The notes beneath the pieces are model-generated. The model was not told where the DNA came from. It made no database searches and saw nothing but the letters and a program-made list of their open reading frames with translations. From Capsicum annuum (taxonomy: Eukaryota > Streptophyta > Magnoliopsida > Solanales > Solanaceae): a stretch of DNA of 64,000 nt. The stretch is from positions 29,002 to 93,001 of the forward strand of contig NW_025881511.1 in assembly GCF_002878395.1 (NCBI RefSeq), read 5' to 3'. Numbering within the stretch: the first letter of the stretch is position 1; every line of letters begins with the position of its first letter. Positions 57,686-64,000 of this stretch are shown here, piece by piece. A program made the position numbers and the translations under genes.

Positions 57686-59086
57686 TGTTAATGAGTGGTG
57701 ATTTTACCACTCATTTGCACTCAACTTTCGTGCACACTACCAATTTTTGTATAAATAAATGAGACATAATCATGAATTAAGGTACTAATATCCATAATTT
57801 TGTAAGCATAGAGTTGGTAAGATGAAAAGGTGTGGATTGAAGCTAAAAAAGAACAAGTGGTAGCAAAGAAGTGCAGTTGAAGACCTTGAGCATTCCTCAA
57901 CCCCAATTACCATAATCATGGGCCAAAGGCCACGGTCACTGTCAGTTAAAATAGTCAATAAAATGCAATCGCAAAACCATACTACGATCGCAAACAACCT
58001 CATACGATCGATTCTAAGTAGCCATGTTGCCCAGGGTGATTTTGTAATTTCACTTGGCTGAATCCCAAATCTTATATAGGCAAAAAAAACCATTTCTTAT
58101 TTACGTATTGCACACCCCATAGATATTTTTTAATTTGAAACAAGAACCCTAATTGAGTAAGATTGTAACTAATTTTTTAGACTTGAATTCTTAGTGTTTT
58201 GTGAAGAATGGATGCTTTGGATAATCCTTATGGTATATCTTTCTTTACTTTCTTCATGAGTAGCTAACTAATTTAGTCTTGGGATTATGTTGAACTAAAT
58301 TATATTTATGTGTGGGTGTTGATATGTTTACATGATTTCTAGTTGTTGAACATGTATTTCACCATTTCTTGAGTTTAATAGTTGGAATTTTATGGGTGAA
58401 AACCCTACATCTCCAAATAGGTTTGATGGGTGAAAACCCAAAACTCTAGAAAACCTTCATCATCCTTGAAAGAAAAATGAAGGTGCACCCATAATATCCT
58501 TGAAAAGGGGATATAGGGAAATAAGTCAATGGTAGACAATTAAGTATGTGGCTTACTACCTTTTACAATCTTATAAATAAGTGTAAATGGAGTGTAAGTC
58601 ATGTCATATTCATCTCCCTAGAAATAGGAATGCCTCATTAAGGTATTGAGTGATTATGTATGGCACACTTGTTAGGAGCTTCAAAGAGCCAATGAGTAAA
58701 ATCTTTGAGGTTTAGTTGAAAAACTAGCCGCAAAAACTTTTGACCTAGCCTATCTCTCACTCGAAAACTAGACATCATGATAAACTATCTCTAACCTACA
58801 CACTTTATACATTTAGGAAGACATAATCCCAAGATTCTCTCCAAACTTGATTTTAAAACTAAAAGTCATTATAGCTTGTTATAACTTAAAAACTGATACA
58901 AACCAAATACCCCCCATTTTTATTATATGTGTGTTTATTTACATTCTGGGTATCCTTTTAGTAATTAGAGCACCCATAAGACTTGAAATTTGCATTTCAC
59001 TCCTTGTGGATTCGACCCCAACGCGAGTTCAGATATTGACAATAACCGTCTTACCCCTTAAAATGGGAGTAAGTTTAGCCTTATCA
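57686..59086 (+). repeat. Element F LTR, flanked by internal sequence on both sides
   Basis: 1401 bp, starts TGTTAATGAGTGG and ends TAGCCTTATCA. Same family as the A and E LTRs, opposite orientation. A GATCGC cluster (57901-58016) precedes TATA (CTTATATAGGC at about 58070). A polypurine tract and internal 3' region lie to its left, and a primer site and gag to its right, so it serves as 3' LTR and 5' LTR at once. Confidence 0.88.
57901..58016 (+). promoter_or_regulatory. GATCGC cluster and TATA in element F LTR
   Basis: CCATAATCATGGG, CCACGGTCACTG, ATGCAATCGCAAAACC, CTACGATCGCAAAC and ATACGATCGATTC, then TATA-like CTTATATAGG about 55 bases downstream. Confidence 0.55.
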
Positions 59087-59089
59087 AAA

Positions 59090-59107
59090 TGGCGCCATTG
59101 CTGAGGA
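59090..59107 (+). other. Primer binding site of element F
   Basis: TGGCGCCATTGCTGAGGA, three bases after the LTR end. It differs from the usual TGGCGCCGTTGCCGGGGA by three changes, all G to A or C to T. Confidence 0.85.
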
Positions 59108-59135
59108 CCCGAGATACCTAAGTTCCTAAAATCTC

Positions 59136-60230
59136 TCCCTCTATATTCGAGTTAAAAAAGAACAAAGAAAGTGGGATGAAGAAAGAGAGGAGCATATGGA
59201 AAAAATAATTACCCAATGTGAGCTCTTGACAAAGCATGTTATGGATGCACCTGCGAAAAAGGTAAATGTCGTAGCATCTAAGGCCAAGGAGGATGATAAG
59301 GAGGACAAGAAGTTAGATGAGGAGATCCGATATTTATCAAACTATTCAGAGATTTCCCACCCTACCTATCAAAGGTAAGGTGGGAATCAAGATTGGATAA
59401 ACCGTGAGCGTGATAGGGATTGGTGGGATAGAAAACATGATTATGACCGCTATGTTCCCTCCATGATAGAGCTAAGAACAAAGAGTTAAGCTCCATTGAC
59501 CCCGAAAAGTTTAAGACCAAGGATGTTTTCGCCCAAATTTCTAATAGGGTGAAAGGTACAAAAAGGATAGTCCATGAATTGAAAGATGACTTCTATCAAC
59601 TCTCTCAAACCATGGTGGCCGACTCCTCCTCCATCAAGCAATTAGGGATACAAATTGGGCAAATCTCCATACAACTAAATTCTAGGCCTTGAGGTGGACT
59701 CCCTAGTGACACAATTTCTAATCCAAAGAATGATGCTCAAGTCCTAGAAATTGTCGCTAGGAATGGGAAAATACTTTATGACCACTTAAAAGACGACTTG
59801 AGTGGGAAGAGGCCTGAGGCTAAGCCAAAGGAGGTGTTACCTCAAAATCAAGAAGAAAAAGATGAGAAAGACGATAAAAAATTGGTTGGGGTTGAAAATC
59901 CACAGAGTAAAACAAGACCTAAAATCTAAGTTTCTTCCCCATTCCCTCAATAATCTAAAATAAAATATGAATGACAAGCTAAAAAAATTCAGGGCTAAGC
60001 TTAACAATCTATCAATAAATATTCCATTGCTTGAGGTGATCCAAGAGATCTCGGGATGTGCTAAGCTAATAAAGACATTGATGTTGAAAAATAAGCTTGT
60101 TGAAGGTGACACTATTAAAGTCAACCATGGTTGTAGTGTTATCACGGATAGTAAGATTGAGAAAATAAAGATGATCCCAGAGCTTTCACAATTCCTTGTA
60201 CTATTAGAACGCATGTGTTTGCAAAAGCCC
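59136..60230 (+). pseudogene. Element F gag
   Basis: Frame pieces: KWDEEREEHMEKIITQCELL, TKHVMDAPAKKVNVVASKAK, IRYLSNYSEISHPTYQR, a stop, GGNQDWINRERDRDWWDRKH, then KGTKRIVHELKDDFYQLSQT, LGIQIGQISIQLNSRP, EVLPQNQEEKDEKDDKKLV and MNDKLKKFRAKLNNLSINIP (59967 on), LVEGDTIKVNHGCSVITDSK. This is the gag C-terminal half of Athila/Tat-like elements, rich in charged residues. The N-terminal gag part is absent right after the primer site, so the element is deleted there. It leads without an RT into the protease. Confidence 0.75.
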
Positions 60231-60630
60231 TATGAGACCTTGGTGCAAGCATCAACCTCATGCCCTTTGTAATCTACAAGAATATTGGTTTGAATGCCCC
60301 TATCCTAACCTCTATATGACTCTTAATGGCGGACCGGTCTATCAAAATGTCGGTGGGAATTTTATTTGATGTCCTAGTTAAAGTGGACAAGTTTATCCTT
60401 CCAGTGGACTTTGTAGTCTCAGACTATGAAATATACCAAGAGGTACCTATCATCCTTGGTCATCCATTCTAAGACACCAGAAGGGCTATTATCAGCTTAT
60501 AAATGGGGGAGATAAAGTTTAGGGTGCAAGAAGATAAGGTCACTTTAAAGGTTTGTAAGATAAAAAAGCACTACGCAGAGCTTTAAGTTTTGTCTATGGT
60601 GGATGTTGATATTGAGGAGGCAAAATAAGG
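60231..60630 (+). pseudogene. Element F retropepsin-like protease
   Basis: The active-site motif DLGASINLMPF is intact (Asp codon 60236-60238). It continues LLMADRSIKMSVGILFDVLV, KVDKFILPVDFVV, EVPIILGHPF, a stop, RRAIISL, a stop, MGEIKFRVQEDKVTLKVCKI and MVDVDIEEAK. The codon just before the active site is TGA where Cys is usual. Known role of the family: processing gag-pol. No RT follows; coding ends here and the conserved GGCAACC block comes at 60700. Confidence 0.78.
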
Positions 60631-60699
60631 TATAGTTGAGGACCTACCTTGAGAATAAAACAAGATAGAAAGATGTTGTGCCACGATGTTAACTAAGGC

Positions 60700-60719
60700 G
60701 TTGTGAGGGAGGCAACCCA
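60700..60719 (+). other. Conserved post-coding block, element F
   Basis: GCGTTGTGAGGGAGGCAACC, the counterpart of the block at 4147-4168 in element A. Both follow the last codon of the main coding region. Confidence 0.5.
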
Positions 60720-63700
60720 TAAATGCCAAAAAAGTGGATCATATTCTTTATTTATGGTGTTATAGCTTAGATTTTCGTTTTTGCATTTCAATAATCCATG
60801 CATTTATGGAACTATAAAGTGCATTAGATGAGCTTAAAAAGAGGGAGAGTGTGAAATTTTTGTATTAAAAACTTAAGAAGGGAAAAACTGTCAATCTGTG
60901 AATTGAGCTGAATAGGGGAAAACATGGGAGCAGAAATGCTCTCAGTTACCATGATCATAGGCCCTTGGTCACGATTGTGGACACACGCGTGCCTGTAATT
61001 TGCGGTCACTTAACTGCAACCGCAGTTTCTTCAGTTATATGACTAACAGAATCCCCCATTATCCTCACAGCCCCTTTTCAAATCCTACTTTTTAATTAGA
61101 CCAAATTTTGGAAAAGTTTGTTAGCACTCCAACAACATCCTTGCATTCCTCTTACATCACAAATCTTATAGGTTCCTTTAATTTATGCTTTTATTTTTGA
61201 AAATAGGCCAAAGAATGCATGATGTAGAAAGGGCCTAAGTCTTTGATTCTCATGTTTCCATGTTTTCATACTTGGTATTTGTGTGGTCTTTAGTTGCTAG
61301 AGTATGGTGTGCACAAGTGGGGAAGTCTTGAATACCTAAAATTGTGTGCAAAATAGAGTATGCACACCAAGTGTTCGATATATTTCCCAAATGAGTATTT
61401 AATAGTTGTTTTTGCATTCAAAAGGGCATAATCGATCACCTAATAGCGTTGTTCATTAGTCTTAATGTGAATCCATATTGTAGAACATACTTACGGTCTA
61501 AAAATATGGAAAAGTTGAACATGGGAAGCTGGTAGGAACTGGTATCAGTTATCACAATCGTAGTTATTGGACAGCAATTTCGTCAACTTGGATGCAGTTA
61601 TGGCCTGCGATTGTGGTAACCGAGGAAGATTTCCTGCCATGTCAAAAATCCTGCACTCTAAATTTTTTACCAAACACCACTAAGTGCCCATCCAATGAGC
61701 TTTTGTGAACAATGTGGCATAGTTTGTGTATTAAAATGTCATTGATTAACATTATGTGTGCCTAGTGCTTTAAGGACTATATAATGGACAAGCATGATAA
61801 CATCTGATTCATGGAACATGAGTTCCACACTCACTGCTATAGTGATATTCTAAGAATGAGGTTGCTTCTAAAGAGAGGAATTTGCTTCGACAATGTGTTC
61901 AAAAGGCTTCCGACATTCCATGACTAGATTGAATCCAGAGGGTGTCATTGTTTTGCCCTAGATCTATGTAATGAAAATAAGCAATTGGTCTGTGAATTCT
62001 ATGCCAACATTAGTGCAGTTTCTTTCTTGAATCCATCAAACATGACTATTAAGATTTGGGGACAAACAGTGTGTTTTGGGGCAAAGCAAATCAATGATGT
62101 TTACGAGCTCCCACATGCAAACATAGGGGAATTTAAATCAAAAGGTTGTATGCCAAAAATTTGGTTGGCGAAAAGATTGTGTCTCTAAAAAAAAGTAAAG
62201 ATTATGTCTCGAAAAGAAAGTCTCGTGGATGAAAACAAAAAAGCAACATATCTAAGAATGACTTCACTTACGAGGCTCGAATTTGGTTGCACATTATATG
62301 TAGATAAGTCTCCCCTTGCACACACATGATAACAGTCCCAAATCTATGTGCTCTAATGGTTGCTTTCATTTTAGACAACATTCTTTTGGAAGTTGGTCAG
62401 CTCGTGGTCTTTGAAATGGACCATTTTAAGGACCAAGGTACGCATCTCTTCTTTCCCTCATTGATTACTGATCTTTGTAGAAGATCAGGGGTTTAGGAGT
62501 ATGCTGGAGATACTTTGGTGCATCCTGTCCCCCACATCTACCCCTTGAAGATTCGAGGGGAGGGCACACCTGGCAATGGCAAGAAGCAAAAGGTTGACTT
62601 GGGGAAGTCATCATGTATTGAGCCTGAGTTTCATAGGCCATCTACCACCGATTCTCTTGAGGATAATAGAGTTGATATTGTTGCTATCGGGGAGCTTGTG
62701 TCTAGTTTTCCCCAAAGACCGGGAGAGACCTACACCATTCATCATTCATATGTGTCATGGTCCGATTATGAGAAGTACATAGAGGATCAAAAGAAGTAGG
62801 AATCTACCATTGCTAGGCTTGAGAAAGCCTACTCATCTTTGGAAAAATCACATCAAGATCTTTGAATTGCACATAAAAAGATGGTCATAAGGGACAAGAA
62901 GAGGGATGAGTTCTTTAACAAGATGTAGAAGGGGGTGAAGGGCCTGTGGAAGGTCCTAAAACCTCAAGATTGACTTCCTTCCTCCTACGTTGAGAGTGAA
63001 GATAAGGTCCAATCTTGATGAAAATAATGATAATGCAAAGTCTGAGAGTGACAGAAGCCCTTGATGCGGTTTCAGGGAGCACCCTCATCTCTTTATCCTT
63101 GATTATTTATGCAGTGGGGACACTGCTACCTTTTTAGTTTGGGGTGCATGTCTCCATATTTATTTGATTTGGGCCTATATTATTCATATTTCTTCATATT
63201 TTTCTACTCTTTTAGATGATTCTTATTTTTATTTGGATTGTAATATTCGGGCACTCTGATGGTGCCCACATTTTCATGGATCAGTTACTTTGTTTCTATA
63301 ATATTGTTTTAATTAATTTTTGTTACTTGATGATCTTTTCCATATGACAAACTGAGTGATGACATGCTTAAGGGGAAAGCATCATCATTGGGTTTAGTCA
63401 CGGATGCAGGGGAAGTCTTAGTACCTGTGGCATCAAAGTCACAAATACAAGGGAAGTTAGAGTACCTATGGCATTGTTGATTTGGGAACACATTCATACC
63501 TATTGCTGAAGTTTGAGTAGCCATATGGGTGGGTAGCCTATATTAAAACCTCAATGTGAGACAAGACCTTGTGTTGTTACCATGATTAAAAAATTATGCG
63601 TGGTGCGAAAGAAAAACAAACACCCCCCCGGTCCAAAAGTTTTATAAAATTCAAGGGTATAGACGTGAGGATCTTTCTAAAGGAACTTTTTCTCTTATTT

Positions 63701-64000
63701 TGACTCCAGAAATTGACTTTGAAAAATTATTTATCTCGAGCGGGAGGAAAAATAGAACCCCATCGACGAGATTCACATGCCATGTGAGGGAGCTTATTTG
63801 TCTCTATCTTATGTGTACTTGTACCATTTAGAACTTTCCCCATTAGTCTTTCAAGGCTAAATTTTGATTGTGTTTGGTTGGTAAAATGATCTTAGGCTAT
63901 TCTTATGACATTGGAAGCCCACGTTTAGCCTAAAAAAACCTACCAATACATAAATATAATCCTTAGTCACCCACTTTGAGACTTTGGACTTTTCTTTGGG
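60720..64000 (+). other. Element F: second internal 3' region, running off the window
   Basis: From about 60806 it repeats 53586 onward with moderate divergence: clusters at 60948-61030 and 61555-61622, accessory ORF from 61784, the GTGCCCACAT block near 63260, then non-coding sequence from about 63070. No polypurine tract or LTR is reached before 64000. Confidence 0.75.
61784..62960 (+). pseudogene. Element F accessory protein, copy 2
   Basis: ATG at 61784 gives MDKHDNI then a stop. Downstream pieces match copy 1: LLLKRGICFDNVFKRLPTFH, FYANISAVSFLNPSNMTIKI, FGAKQINDVYELPHANIGEF, FPSLITDLCRRSGV, HPVPHIYPLKIRGEG, KVDLGKSSCIEPEFHRPSTT, SYVSWSDYEKYIEDQKK, LEKAYSSLEKSHQDL and MVIRDKKRDEFFNKM. 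An imperfect tandem duplication of about 30 bp at 62172-62222 (around GATTRTGTCTC) shifts the frame. Four or more stops. This copy preserves the C-terminal half better than copy 1. Confidence 0.72.

Noticed and set aside
1..64000. Host protein-coding genes, tRNA or rRNA genes, or an integrated pararetrovirus
   Set aside because: Every coding trace I could follow is an LTR-element or LINE protein; the integrase domains and LTRs argue against a pararetrovirus, and I saw no tRNA- or rRNA-like sequence. Very short exons or small RNAs could be missed by eye.

Overview
This window is plant nuclear DNA made almost entirely of old, nested retrotransposons. I found no host gene, no rRNA or tRNA gene, no CRISPR array and nothing bacterial. 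The DNA is AT-rich, every long protein-coding trace is broken by stops and small indels, and all recognisable proteins are retroelement proteins (gag, retropepsin, reverse transcriptase, RNase H, integrase with chromodomain-like tail, LINE reverse transcriptase). The repeat families look like those of Solanaceae heterochromatin: chromovirus LTRs rich in the pentamer TCAGT, Athila/Tat-like elements with a TGGCGCC primer site and a 'putative plant transposon' accessory protein, and an RTE-type LINE ending in (TTG)n. The family assignment is an inference from recognition, not a database search.

Layout. GY-1, a + strand Ty3/gypsy chromovirus, occupies 3-80, 6915-9511 and 12033-13585. It is split by element A (81-6914, minus strand, Athila/Tat-like, both LTRs present) and by a 5'-truncated RTE LINE (9512-12032, minus strand). 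At about 13582 GY-1 is fused tail to tail with GY-2, a minus-strand chromovirus: integrase to protease 13583-15967, gag 33332-34669, primer site about 34861-34878, 5' LTR 34882-36034 plus 38991-40013. GY-2 is split by element C (15968-33331, + strand, perfect 5-bp target duplication). C is itself split inside its 5' LTR by element D (16264-25232, + strand, 2.85-kb LTRs). A solo LTR related to D (36035-38990) sits inside the GY-2 LTR.

GY-3 (+ strand, about 40015-44956) runs from reverse transcriptase to its 3' LTR and lies in the gag of a minus-strand Ty1/copia remnant (44957-45786). GY-4 (minus strand, 45787 to about 49345) keeps a 3' LTR and the integrase, and is interrupted by more Athila/Tat-like sequence. 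First comes an inverted 3' part (E, about 49345-53585), then a + strand chain of internal region, single LTR, internal region (F, about 53586-64000), which runs off the window.

None of these elements looks autonomous now. C, D and A/F lack a complete pol in their internal regions and would have needed proteins supplied by relatives. The most interesting signals are regulatory and structural rather than coding. LTRs of five unrelated families each carry a family-specific cluster of short CG-containing near-palindromes at or upstream of the TATA region; the same clusters recur inside element F ahead of its accessory ORF; the Athila/Tat-like copies carry a second, internal hairpin plus purine tract; and element C has a 33-bp minisatellite whose copy number differs between its two LTRs.
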